Source: Hyphomicrobium_A sp963728165 (GTDB taxonomy: Bacteria; Pseudomonadota; Alphaproteobacteria; Rhizobiales; Hyphomicrobiaceae). From it: a stretch of 64,000 bases of DNA. The stretch is from positions 186,001 to 250,000 of the forward strand of contig CAVSIY010000007.1 of assembly GCA_963728165.1 (NCBI GenBank), written 5' to 3'. The notes below the pieces were generated by a model. The model worked only from the letters and a program-made list of their open reading frames with translations. It was not told the DNA's origin and searched no databases. A program made the translations under genes and the position numbers. Of the stretch, positions 1 to 9,221 are shown piece by piece; the first letter of the stretch is position 1; the number at the start of each line of letters is the position of its first letter.

Positions 1-300
1 GCCGCCGCTCCACCTCTCCCGTTTCGAGTGCATCGCCGCCTCTCCACCGCTCCCGGGGGGAGAGGTCGGAAGCGAATGCCAATGAGCTTCCGGGTGAGGG
101 GCTGCGCCCTATCGAGGTCCTAACCCCTCACCCGCTCGCTTGGCTGTCCATGCGAAGCATGGCTTCGCCATGACCGCCAAGCTCGCGACCTCTCCCCCTG
201 GGAGAGGTGAGGTTGTGCACTCCGCGACCTCTTCACCTCTCCCCGGTGGGGAGAGGTCGCGGCCCCGGTGAGCGTTCGCGAGCCGGGGACGCGGGTGAGG
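1..300. repeat. Palindromic repeat cluster, family A
   Basis: This stretch has no supportable gene. It holds several copies of a palindromic element built on CCTCTCCCC...GGGGAGAGG, with short flanking words CCCTCACCCG and GGGTGAGGGG in opposite orientation. Examples are the arms near 200-216 and 237-256. The same family recurs at 2344-2490, 9222-9385 and inside the dnaE2 coding sequence. It resembles REP/BIME-type intergenic palindromes. The right-hand copies run up to about position 300. Confidence 0.75.
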
Positions 301-785
301 GGGGAGCACGCGCGCTTTTGTTCTCGCGGCATCTCTGCCCGAGGGTTATGAGAAGAAACGAGGGAGCGCGGGCGCCGAAGCACTGCGATCCTGTCGCGAC
401 AAACGGGCAGCGCTTCAGCGCCCGCGCCGGTTGCTTGCCGTGCCGAGGGTGCGATCACATCGTCAGCGGGCCTTCGGTCCGGCTCTCGCTCGCTTCGGGA
501 GAGCCTCTCGCGTCCAGGACCTCGAGCTGCTGCGCGCCGCTTAGAGCATGGAGCGCCGCTGCGCGACGGGCGTCCGTGCAGGATGTTGCCAAGCCTGCAC
601 AGCCTCGATCCGCGGCCCCGGAATCCGAGGCGAGCTAAACCTCGCGTCAGACGCCCATGACGGTACAGACGCCTGCCTCAACCGGGTCACCGCCCCCGCC
701 CCGCAAAGCCGCTCAGCTGCGCGTCCCATGTGGACAGGGGTGCGGGGAGGATAGGGGAGGCGTGAGGGGCGGGGATTAGTTTTTT
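301..785. other. Gene-free interval, nothing recognised
   Basis: About 480 bp of GC-rich sequence between two repeat clusters. The open frames here are short, lack a convincing ribosome binding site and have the Arg/Ala/Pro/Ser-rich composition typical of chance frames in high-GC DNA. I see no tRNA, rRNA or known RNA motif. Confidence 0.5.
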
Positions 786-1435
786 CGATCTGTCATCCCG
801 GCCAAGCGAGCGAAGTGCACTAGGTTCCCGCCTTCGCGGGGATGACGTCGAGGGGAGGCAACCACCGGCCGCACCCACACTCGTCATCCCGGCGCAGGCC
901 GGGACCCATGCCAGCCTCAGCGAGCTCTCTTGGCTCAGGAGGACGCTGCAGCCGCCACGTGGGCAACGACGGAGCGAAAACGCCAGCGTTGCAATCGCGG
1001 CGGCTTGCGTGGGTCCCGCTCTTCAGCGGGATGACGTTGAGAGGAGGTGAGCCTCGTGTTTTGTCATCCCGGCCAAGCGAGGCGTCAGCCGAGCGCTGAG
1101 CCGGGACCCAGCATGAGGCGTGCCGAAGGCACATGCGTGTCTGCGACGACCCTATCGCTGGGTCCCGGGTCTCCCCCGGCTGTCATGGCGAAGCCATGCT
1201 CCGCATGGACGCCGGGGTCGCCCGGGATGACATTGAGAGGAGGCGGCGGCGCGCCGACTGCACCACCCGTCATGCCGCTGAAGAGCGCGATCTACGCAAA
1301 TCTCCGCTTGTGCTCGGATGGCGCCTCTCGTTCGTTCGCCAGCACAAGTATCGGCGCAGCGGTCACCTCCACCAGAAGCGTTTGTTGAAGCTGGCGTGGG
1401 TCCCGCCCTTCGGCGCGATGACGTCAGAGACAAGC
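786..1435. repeat. Palindromic repeat cluster, family B
   Basis: At least six half- or full units of a second palindromic element are visible. The motif is GTCATCCCGG ... CCGGGACCC, or its complement GGGTCCCG...CGGGATGAC. Units lie near 794-845, 882-910, 1008-1036, 1061-1113, 1159-1230 and 1396-1424. Several units are followed by the conserved tail GAGAGGAGG or a close variant (near 850, 1037 and 1232). Another copy is at 2820-2925. Elements of this general kind are common between genes in Hyphomicrobiales genomes. Confidence 0.75.
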
Positions 1436-1524
1436 CCACGAACGATCAAGGGGTTGCGGGCGCCGGCTATTCGCGCGAGCTTATTGCGTCGCGGCGTGCG
1501 GCGGTTGCTGGGGGAATTTCGTTC

Positions 1525-2344
1525 ATGCGCATCTTTTCGCTTCCTTTCGCATGCGGGCTCGCCGTCGTTGTCGCTGCGCTCTTCTCACCCACATTCGGTC
1601 CGCAACGCTTCTCGGGCGTCGCGCTGGCGGAGTCCTCTGATGAGAAGGACGCCTTCGAGGCCGCCAAGGAGCTCGGCACCGTCGCCGCCTGGAACGCGTT
1701 TCTCGCCAACTATCAGACCGGCTTTCACGCCGACCTGGCGCGCGCCTACCTGAAAAAGCTCAACGCCGAGCCGCAACAGGCGGCCCAACCCTCGCGCTTT
1801 GACGACTTCCCCGTGGTGGCCGGCTCCTGGGGCGGCATCGTGCGCAACGGCCCGGGGGAGGACCACCGCAAGATCGACTCGCTCGACGAAGGCGATGAGG
1901 TGACGCTCGTTGCGCGCACCGACGTGATCAAGGACGGCTATCCCTGGTTCAAGATCTCCTACGGCGACGACCAGAGCGGCTACCAGTGGGGCGGCATCCT
2001 GTGCGCGGTGGGGACCGAGCGCCCCGATGTCTTCAAGACGTGTCCGGAGAAGAAGGGCAAGAGCGCCAAGAGCGAGGAGAGCGACGAGCGCGAGGAGCGC
2101 ACCGAGCGCAAGCGGGGCTGCTCACACGGGCGCGTGCTGGTCGACGGCAAGTGCCTGAAGGAGCGCGCGGCCGTCGAGCTACTGCGGGCCGGGGTACCGG
2201 CCGCAGGGGGGAAAATGCGTGCATGGCTACAAGGCGCCGAGCGCCAACGCGCCGCTGACGCACGAGCAGAAGAAGGCGGTGAACAAGGGCTGCCCGCGCG
2301 GACAGGTGTGGAGCGCGCAGGAGGGCTGCCACGAGGACGATTGA
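1525..2344 (+). CDS. Secreted SH3-like domain protein, frameshifted near 2179
   Basis: The ATG at 1525 opens a signal peptide (MRIFSLPFACGLAVVVAALF..., probable cleavage after ...GVALA). A segment with a tetratricopeptide-like look follows (AFEAAKELGTVAAWNAFL), then an SH3b-like domain (roughly residues 90-150, with DEGDEVTLVARTDVIKDGYPWFKI). The C-terminus has repeated C-x-G...GKC units (CSHGRVLVDGKCLKE). Read as given, the frame runs past 2178 into low-complexity residues. Shifting by one base at about 2179 restores YCGPGYRPQGGKCVHGYKAP and ends ...SAQEGCHEDD at 2344, which continues the Cys/Gly pattern. The gene is therefore either recently broken or carries an extra C in the assembly. Its function is unknown; periplasmic location is likely. 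Confidence 0.65.
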
Positions 2345-2500
2345 CCACTCTCCCTCTCCCCGCTGGCGGGGAGAGGGTTGGGGTGAGGGGCAGCCGTTAG
2401 CGCTGGTCCAAGTTTCTGCCCCTCACCCGCTCGCGTCATGCTTCGCGTGACCGCTCGCGACCTCTCCCCGTAAGAACGGGGAGAGGTGAAAGAGATGGGC
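2344..2500. repeat. Family A palindromes between convergent genes
   Basis: Two palindromic units lie between the SH3 gene and the small membrane protein gene. The second, at 2461-2486, has CCTCTCCCCG and CGGGGAGAGG arms around the loop TAAGAA. This 26-base unit is repeated exactly inside dnaE2 at 59209-59234. Confidence 0.8.
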
Positions 2501-2519
2501 CGTTCGTCGTCGATCGCGG

Positions 2520-2711
2520 TCAGTTGCGGGCGGCGGAAAATCCGACGAGAGCCAGCGTGCCGGCGACCACGAAGGCGATCCAGCTCGGCCACACCGGCAT
2601 CACGGTCGTGCCGACCGTGACCTCCCAGGCCATGGTGGCGCGCGCCAGTTGCAGGATCGCGATGATGGTGAAGATGACTGCTGCGAGCAGCGAATAACTC
2701 TTGGCCGTCAT
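2520..2711 (-). CDS. Small two-helix membrane protein
   Basis: This 63-residue protein starts MTAKSYSLLAAVIFTIIA and consists of two hydrophobic segments (about residues 6-22 and 37-57) separated by a short polar loop with the word GTTVMPVWPSW. The start at 2711 is chosen because a strong GGAGG lies about 6 bases upstream on the minus strand; an upstream in-frame start would add 17 unrelated residues. It resembles small uncharacterised membrane proteins of Hyphomicrobiales. No function can be assigned. It stands alone between palindromic repeats. Confidence 0.65.
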   Translation of the reverse strand: MTAKSYSLLAAVIFTIIAILQLARATMAWEVTVGTTVMPVWPSWIAFVVAGTLALVGFSAARN

Positions 2712-3089
2712 GGGACCGCCTCCAAGTTTCTTGCGCGAGAAGATTTCCGATACGCTCAACATAGGCAGTCGGCGCTGCGCCGGAAAGAGACGCGAAGTGG
2801 CGGCGTGCGTTTATCAGATCCGTCATCCCGGACGCCGGATCTCCTCCCGTCATCCCAGCCAAGGGACCCTCGGACTTGATCCGAGGGGACCGCAGAGCCG
2901 GGATCCAGCGCAAGGATGCCGAAGGCCCGTTCTTCCCTCGAGATGGCGGCCTTCGCGCGGCGCAGTGGCGATGCTAGGGCGTGCGGCTCTCCCCCCGGGC
3001 CCGCGCCCTGCTTTTTTGTTGGGGGTGGTGCGTTCTTCCTACTTTTCGGGAACGTAGCAAAGCCAAGTTTGCAGTCCATAGTCGCCGTT
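2712..3089. other. Intergenic stretch with a family B repeat
   Basis: The interval carries a GTCATCCCGG-type palindromic unit at about 2820-2925 and no convincing gene. The sequence becomes less GC-rich toward 3050, where the frameshifted nuclease-like gene begins. Confidence 0.55.
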
Positions 3090-5413
3090 ATGGAAACGGC
3101 GCGGGTAAACATCTGTTACCGACCACTCCGCATCGCGTTCGCGATTCACTCTGCGGATCGCGCTTCCCTGCGCCGTGCCATGTGTCTGACCCATACGTTT
3201 TGGGGCGGTAGGTACAACCCGATCGTATTCGCGGACCGTCCTGAGGAAGCGCGCTCGCTGGTCGAGCTTTTTCGCGCCGATCATATTGTTCCCCTTGGCG
3301 ACGCGCAAGAGTCAATGCCTTCGGGAATGACTTTCCGTACCTCCTAACTCCGTTCTTTCCCGATCAAGTCTTCTTGGATCGCGAGAGCAGCAGCCCCTCG
3401 ACACAAGTTCTCGACGTGCAAAATGCACTCGCCCACTGGCAAGACAAGCCGGACTGGGCGGCAGCGAAAGAAAGGGGCTTTCGTCGCATGTGTGGGATGA
3501 GGACGATCCGCTTGCGGATACCTTTCTGATGCAACATGGCGCGTACCCGCACGCCTCCGAAACGGGCATCGACTACACCACGATGTTTTCGCACGCCACG
3601 GCGGCGACCGATCTCAGGATCGGCAACAACACCGTGATCCCCGAGGAGACACTCAGGCATCCAGCCATCGGTTATCTTTCACGTCATGCGCTCGAGCGTC
3701 ATCACGCAGTGAGGCCAGGATCGGGGTTATCCCGGGTTCTTTATTGGTAAAGCCGACAGCCCAGATGATCTTGTTGCGTGCTGGAATCTGCGAGCCGCCG
3801 ACATAGCAGTCTCGTTTATCGATCTCCGCCACGGTTCTCGCGAGCATTCTACCCGTTCTGAAATCAGCCTATCGGGAGCTCGTCGCGAGCCTGCCAGAAC
3901 GGAGACAGAGGCTGGCGATTTGGGCGATCGCTGATGACAAGTTTGACGAGGCGCAACAGCTCCTCGGGGAACCGAATTGCATTCACGCCAGGGTCGGTCC
4001 AACGCTGTGGAATGGTCTGAGCGTTCGGCCGCCAATGATGGTGTTTGGCGACACTTCGGCCATGGGTGTAGTGGGCAAACGCCATGGCATGACGACCGTA
4101 TCATTCACCCTGGCCGACAAGCCAATAGCAGGAGATTTTTGGTTCCATACACAGCACCTGGTAGCCTCGCTGGACATTTGGGGCAACTACGGCGAGCAAA
4201 ACACGTTCAGGCTTCCGTATCTGCCGGAGTTGAATGAGGCGGCGGCCCGTTCGATGGGTATTTCGTACGCCGCGCTGCGCATGAGCCAAATCGCATTGGC
4301 ATCGTCATAGATGCCACTAATCATGACTTAACGATCGCGGCGCTCGCCGTCCCGGAACTAATCGAGAAGACATTCGCGCTTGCCGGACTCAAGGCCGCGC
4401 CCAGCCCCAGCGGGTTGATCGCGCGGCAGCTCATCGCCAGGCTTGGCGGTTATGACGGCGCGCGAGTGTTCAAGATTCCTGGTGTCCGCCGCCTTATCAA
4501 GACGCACGGCCCCATGGCCCCGTTCACGAAACGCACGGCCCTCCAGCTGATCGGCGAGACAGATCCCAGAACCGGGGCGCGATTCAAGGACCATGAAAAT
4601 CTCTTCATCGAGCAGCGTCCAATCGAAACAAAGCTAAGGCCCCAAATGGTCTTCGAGTACCTCGTCGAAAAGGGACTGTTCCGGATAGGGGCGGAGATCA
4701 CATGCCCTTCCTGCAATCTCCCAAGCTGGATACCGCTGGATGCCCTGCGCCAATCAAACACATGCGAGCTATGCGGCGACACTTTCGACGCGACACGACA
4801 GCTGGTCAGAGGCGAGTTCAGCTACAGGCGGACAGGCGTGCTCGGCATTGAAAAGAACACGCAAGGAGCCATTCCCGTGGCTCTCCTCCTGCAACAGCTA
4901 CAAGTGAATTTGCACGGTTTCAGCGGCGGCTTGGTTCAGTCGCCCTCATACGATCTCGCGCCCCTCGAGGACGTTGATTTGCCTAAATGCGAGACAGATT
5001 TCGTGGTGATGTACTTGCGGAGGTACCCGGACAAAGACGCTCTGATAATTGGCGAGTGCAAAGATGAGGGCTGCCGCATTGAAGCTGACGATATAGAAAA
5101 TCTGAAGCAGGTCGCGAATGCGATACCTGCCCATCGGTTCGACACCTACGTGCTGCTGGCACGACTTTCTCCATTTTCAGCGGAAGAAGTCGCGCTCGCA
5201 AAGACGCTGAATGATGAATATCACCAGCGCGCCATCCTCCTAAGCGCGCGCGAACTCGAGCCCTATCACATCTATGAGCGCGTGAATCGTGACCTGAAAA
5301 TGAAAGTCTATGGTGTCGCGCCAGAGATTTTGGCAAGTGTCACTGCAGAGATATACTTTACCGCGTCGCCTGACGACGTCGAGCCAGCTTCAGCTGCGAG
5401 CGATGCACTGTAA
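3090..5413 (+). pseudogene. Broken ~770-residue protein with zinc ribbon and PD-(D/E)XK nuclease-like C-terminus
   Basis: A continuous protein can be pieced together from six overlapping frames joined by five single-base shifts, near 3310, 3485, 3730, 3845 and 4285. The N-terminus is METARVNICYRPLRIAFAI and includes THTFWGGRYNPIVF. Middle segments include HVWDEDDPLADTFLMQHGAY, YPGFFIGKADSPDDLVACWN and MMVFGDTSAMGVVGKRHGMT. The last 1.1 kb is intact: PNRIGIVIDATNHDLTIAAL, then a zinc ribbon (CPSC ... CELC, codons near 4705 and 4764), then ETDFVVMYL...ALIIGECKDEG, which fits the D...ECK core of a PD-(D/E)XK nuclease. GC content is visibly lower than in neighbouring genes, which suggests transfer. 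Large nuclease-like proteins of this shape often occur in defence loci, but I recognise no named family. The shifts may be decay or assembly errors; their density is higher than anywhere else in the window. Confidence 0.6.
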
Positions 5414-5437
5414 CACCGCGTCCTTCTGAACCCGCCC

Positions 5438-6133
5438 CTACTTCTTCCTGAAAAGCATCCAAGCTGACGATCTGCGCGCCGCCGTTGTCCTGGCGCGGCT
5501 TGTCGCCGGTTGACTTGTCGGCCACGGGCTTGGGCCCGGCGGCGCCGCCTTGGGATGCAGCGTGTGCGGCGCGTTGGGCGCGCCGGCGCCGGGCGCGGGC
5601 TCGGCCGGCGGGGCCTTGTCGGCTGCCGCCTTCTCAGCCTTGGTCTTGCGCGGCACGCGCGGCTTTTTCGGCGCGGTGGAGCGCAGCGTCGCGCGGCCGG
5701 CCCCGTTGGCGCGCTCGCCGGCGCTGCGGCCGGAGAAGCGCTGCGCCATGTGCTCGCCGGCCTCCGGCTCCTCGCTCGCGTCCTCGAACTGCAGGCCGTA
5801 GCGCACGGACGGATCGAAGAACACGCGGATCGCCGCGAAGGGCACGACCAGGCGCTCGGGGATGCCGTCGAAGGTGAGCTTCACCTCAAAGCCGTCGTCT
5901 GAGACCGACAGGTCCCAGAACCGGTGCTGCAGCACGATCGTCATCTCGTGCGGGTACTTGTCCTTGAGGCGCTTGGACAAGACCACGCCGGTCGCGGTGG
6001 TGTCGAAGGAGATATAGAAGTGGTGCTCGCCCGGCAGCCCGGACTTGGCGGCCTGCGTCAGCACGGTGCGCACGATGCCGCGCATCGCCTCTTGCGCAAG
6101 CCTCTCGTAGTCAATCGTCGGCTCGGCCGGCAT
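5438..6133 (-). CDS. sspB: SspB-family ClpXP adaptor, C-terminal tail misread by two indels
   Basis: The N-terminal ~125 residues (IDYERLAQEAMRGIVRTVL, HEMTIVLQHRFWDLSV, PFAAIRVFFDPSVRYGLQF) fit the alphaproteobacterial SspB fold. SspB tethers ssrA-tagged proteins and other substrates to ClpXP. A long Ala/Lys/Pro-rich linker follows, as usual in the family. In alphaproteobacteria the tail should end in a ClpX-binding motif like IVSLDAFRKK. Here the reading frame gives ...SSAWMLFRKK. Adding one C near 5532-5534 and removing one A from the run at 5461-5464 restores ...PKPVADKS...AQIVSLDAFRKK. Both sites are short homopolymers, so two compensating assembly errors are likely. Its ligand's source, the ssrA gene, lies directly upstream. 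Confidence 0.85.
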   Translation of the reverse strand: MPAEPTIDYERLAQEAMRGIVRTVLTQAAKSGLPGEHHFYISFDTTATGVVLSKRLKDKYPHEMTIVLQHRFWDLSVSDDGFEVKLTFDGIPERLVVPFAAIRVFFDPSVRYGLQFEDASEEPEAGEHMAQRFSGRSAGERANGAGRATLRSTAPKKPRVPRKTKAEKAAADKAPPAEPAPGAGAPNAPHTLHPKAAPPGPSPWPTSQPATSRARTTAARRSSAWMLFRKK

Positions 6134-6184
6134 CGGTGTTTAGTGTCCCCGGGCGCGCAACGCTAAAATCCCCGTTTTGCAGCT

Positions 6185-6615
6185 TCCCCGCCAGGCGGGA
6201 ACGAAAAGTATGCCCCGGATAGGGGGTAAGTGGAGGGCTTCTGTTGCCCGGTGCCCTCCGGACCGCGCCTTACCCGGCTAAGGGCAAGGGCTTCAAGTTC
6301 AGGCTAGTCGCACTGCATTACGCAGCGAGAGCAGCCTCAGCATAGTTGTCATTGGCAACTATTCTGAATGGCCCGATGACGGCGGAACCATGCCGAGCGA
6401 AAGCAAAACCCTTTACACCTTCGTCGATCCTAGTTCGCCCCCATCAGATGCCGCCGCGGGGTTGCCGCGACCTGATCTCACATGCCAGCCCTTGAGCTCT
6501 CGCCTGCGGGCGGCGGCATTTGGTGGAGGCGCCGGGTACTGCCCCCGGGTCCGATCGGCTTATTACGGCCGCGTTTATCGCCATAGCCGGACGAATCCGA
6601 CCCCCTCAATATAAG
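6185..6615 (-). ncRNA. ssrA: Permuted two-piece tmRNA
   Basis: This is transfer-messenger RNA of the circularly permuted alphaproteobacterial type, which rescues stalled ribosomes. On the minus strand the acceptor piece comes first and ends with encoded CCA at 6523-6521 after CGCCTCCA. After an intervening segment, the coding piece begins GGGGGCG at 6442. This pairs perfectly, with one G-U, to CGCCTCC of the acceptor piece, giving the 7-bp acceptor stem. The tag frame at 6356-6318 reads ANDNYAEAALAA followed by TAA. Downstream GC-rich stems match the pseudoknot region. The exact 5' and 3' ends are estimates. It lies upstream of sspB, whose product recognises the tag. Confidence 0.93.
6318..6356 (-). 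other. tmRNA proteolysis-tag reading frame
   Basis: Thirteen codons including the stop encode ANDNYAEAALAA. The AND start and small hydrophobic end (LAA) are the features recognised by SspB and ClpX, respectively. Confidence 0.9.
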
Positions 6616-6704
6616 GGGACTGGCTGGGAAAAAAAAGCCTGTCCGTTCCGGGAGATGTGGCCGGCGATGGGGGCGGCCCCGCATGTGTCCCCGCGCTTAA
6701 CCTC

Positions 6705-7479
6705 TCAATCACCTTCGCCCTCGGTCCTGATGTGCAGCGTGCGCCCGCAGTGCTTGCAGTGGACGGCGTCGATGTCGTGGCGGGTCAGCCCGCAGTCCGG
6801 GCACTCGTAAGTCACGTGCGGGGGCCGGAAAATCGTCTGAACGAGCCTCAAGAAGAGGGCCACGCCCACGAGCAGGATGACGATGGAGATGAGGCGGCCG
6901 GAGGTGCCTTCGAGCGTGATGTCGCCGAAGCCGGTGGTGGTGAGCGCGGTTATGGTGAAATAGAGCGCATCGACGTAGTTGGTGATCTTGGGGTTGTGAT
7001 GCACTTCGAGGACGTAGACCAGCGCCGTCATCACGAAGACGAACACGGTGAGGTTGATGATCGACTGGATCACCTCCTCGTAGCGCCTGAAGAAGGCAGA
7101 ACTCGGTGCGCAGGTCGGCGAGCACCCGGTAGGAGCGCAAGACGCGCAAGGCCCGCAGCACGCGCAGGAACAACAGGCTGTCGAACAGCGTCGGCAGGAT
7201 CAGGGTGACGATGACGACGATGTCGGTCCAGGTGGTGAACTCCTTGAAGAGGCTCAAGGGCTGCTCGGCGATCCAGAGGCGGGCCGCGAGGTCGGCGATG
7301 ATGACGAGCGCAATGACGGCGTCGACCCAGTAGATCCAGGGCTGCTCGCGTGCCATCGAGGAGGCGATGAAGAAGATCACCGAGGTGATGTCGAACAGCA
7401 AAAGCGCGAAGCGGAAGATGCGCGCGCTCCTGTCGGTGCCGTGGTAAAGGGCGCGCACGCTCTGGCGGGTCAGCGTCAA
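6705..7479 (-). CDS. Voltage-gated-type potassium channel with C-terminal zinc ribbon, frameshifted near 7095
   Basis: The first part carries helices S1-S4, with an arginine-rich S4 (LRVLRALRVLRSYRVLADLR). After a one-base shift near 7095 the frame continues FFRRYEEVIQSIINLTVFV (S5), a pore loop with selectivity filter TTTGFGD, S6 (LISIVILLVGVALFL), and a short cytoplasmic tail with CPDC...CKHC, a four-cysteine zinc ribbon. TTG at 7479 is chosen as start because GAGGAGG lies 7 bases upstream; no ATG is well placed. The order of elements is that of the 6TM Kv-like family, about 260 residues. The gene is divergent from the CPBP protease gene. The shift could be an assembly indel, because both halves are well conserved. 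Confidence 0.8.
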
Positions 7480-7588
7480 CGTCGGGCCTCCTCGTCCGGC
7501 GCACGGCACGGCAAATCGCTGCAACACCGATGGCAAACTTGGCCTTGAGAGACAAGCGCCGTCGCCAAGGGGAAGGAAGTTAAGGACG

Positions 7589-8362
7589 ATGTTTGAGCGG
7601 CTCTTCAAGGGGCCCGCGGCCTACGCGCCCAACTCCGGCTGGCCGGCGTGGGCGGTGCTGCCGGCCGGCGCCGGCATCCTGGCGCTCGCGGTGGTGATCG
7701 GGGGCGGCGTCTCGTTCGCCTACGGCACGCTCGCTGGCGGCTACGTGACGGGCGCGCGGGGCGCCCCCATGCCGCCGCAGGTGATGCTGCAACTTGCAGC
7801 CTTCGTCGCCGGCCTGCAGGCGGGCATGATTGGGCTGACGCTTCTCGCCGGGGGCCGCTCGTCGCAAAAGCGCGCCGACGTGCTGGCGCTGAAGGCGCCC
7901 GCCGGCGGCTGGGGCGTGCTGCCGCTGGCGCTCGTCCCGCTGTTTGCCGGCACGGCGGTGTGGACGGCCGCCCTGCTCTTCTGGCAGCCGGGCGTCGTCT
8001 ACCAGGACCTGCGCCCGTTCCAAGAGCTTCTGAAGAGCGACGCCATCTGGGTGATCTTGCCGGTGATCTGCCTCGGCGCGCCCCTGTCGGAGGAGCTCTT
8101 GTTTCGCGGGTTCTTATTCTCCGGGCTCGCCAAGTCGCGGCTGGGGTTCATGGGCACCGGCATCCTCACGACTGTGCTGTGGACCGCCATGCACGCGGGC
8201 TACTCGGTGTTCGGCCTGATCGAGGTGCTCGGCATCGGCTTCTACCTGTCCTGGCTCCTGGTGCGCACCGGCAGCCTGTGGGTGACGATTTTCTGCCACG
8301 CCGTCTACAACACGGTCGTCGCCGCGAGCCTGTTTTTCGTGGTGCTGCCGGCGGCCGGCTGA
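7589..8362 (+). CDS. CPBP-family intramembrane metalloprotease
   Basis: This 257-residue membrane protein has six or more hydrophobic segments. It carries the CPBP/CAAX-protease signature EExxxR at residues 168-173 (APLSEELLFRGF), a second-motif histidine in TAMHAGYSVFG and a third in FCHAVYN. These residues coordinate the metal and form the active site in this glutamate/histidine protease family. Bacterial members act on membrane or secreted peptides, but the substrate here is unknown. It ends 19 bases before thyA and may be co-transcribed with it. Confidence 0.85.
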   Translation: MFERLFKGPAAYAPNSGWPAWAVLPAGAGILALAVVIGGGVSFAYGTLAGGYVTGARGAPMPPQVMLQLAAFVAGLQAGMIGLTLLAGGRSSQKRADVLALKAPAGGWGVLPLALVPLFAGTAVWTAALLFWQPGVVYQDLRPFQELLKSDAIWVILPVICLGAPLSEELLFRGFLFSGLAKSRLGFMGTGILTTVLWTAMHAGYSVFGLIEVLGIGFYLSWLLVRTGSLWVTIFCHAVYNTVVAASLFFVVLPAAG

Positions 8363-8381
8363 ATCGCACTATAGTAGCGGC

Positions 8382-9203
8382 ATGCAGCAGTACCTCGAGC
8401 TGATGGCCCGTGTGCGCGAGACGGGCGTGAAGAAGACCGACCGCACCGGGACCGGCACGCTGTCGGTCTTCGGGCACCAGATGCGTTTCGATCTCGCCCA
8501 AGGCTTCCCGCTGGTCACGACCAAGAAGCTGCACGTGAAGTCGATCATTCACGAGCTCATCTGGTTCCTTTCCGGCGACACCAACATCACCTACCTGCAC
8601 GAGAACGGCGTGCACATCTGGGACGAGTGGGCGGACGAGCACGGCGATCTGGGCCCCGTCTACGGGCACCAGTGGCGCGCGTGGGCGGCGCCGAAGGGCG
8701 AAGGCCCGTCTTCGACAGGACCCGGGCGCGCCATCGACCAGATCGCCGAGGTGGTCGAGACCTTAAAGACCAACCCCGACAGCCGCCGCATGATCGTCTC
8801 GGCATGGAACCCGGCCGACCTCCCCGAGATGGCGCTGGCGCCGTGCCATTGCCTGTTCCAGTTCTACGTCGCCGAGGGGCGGCTCTCCTGCCAGCTCTAC
8901 CAGCGCTCGGCCGATATCTTCCTCGGCGTGCCCTTCAACATCGCGAGCTACGCGCTCTTGACCATGATGATGGCGCAGGTGACGGGGCTGGAGCCGGGCG
9001 AGTTCGTGCATACCTTCGGCGACGCCCACCTCTATCTCAATCATCTGAACCAGGCCGACGAGCAGCTGACGCGCACCCCGCGGGCGCTGCCGCGCATCGA
9101 GATCAATCCCGACGTGAAATCGATCTTCAAGTTCAAATACGAGGACTTCAAGCTCGTCGACTACGATCCTTATCCCCACATCGCCGCTCCCGTCGCGGTG
9201 TAA
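8382..9203 (+). CDS. thyA: Thymidylate synthase
   Basis: This enzyme converts dUMP to dTMP with methylenetetrahydrofolate in the cytosol. The 273-residue length is typical of the ThyA family. Visible signatures are the start MQQYLELMARVRETG, the phosphate-binding DRTGTGTLSVFG, the catalytic Cys155 in LAPCHCLFQFYV, and the C-terminal FKLVDYDPYPHIAAPVAV. Dihydrofolate reductase follows after a repeat-containing gap, so the two steps of the thymidylate cycle are adjacent, as in many bacteria. Confidence 0.97.
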   Translation: MQQYLELMARVRETGVKKTDRTGTGTLSVFGHQMRFDLAQGFPLVTTKKLHVKSIIHELIWFLSGDTNITYLHENGVHIWDEWADEHGDLGPVYGHQWRAWAAPKGEGPSSTGPGRAIDQIAEVVETLKTNPDSRRMIVSAWNPADLPEMALAPCHCLFQFYVAEGRLSCQLYQRSADIFLGVPFNIASYALLTMMMAQVTGLEPGEFVHTFGDAHLYLNHLNQADEQLTRTPRALPRIEINPDVKSIFKFKYEDFKLVDYDPYPHIAAPVAV

Positions 9204-9221
9204 GCGTGCGCGATCACATGC

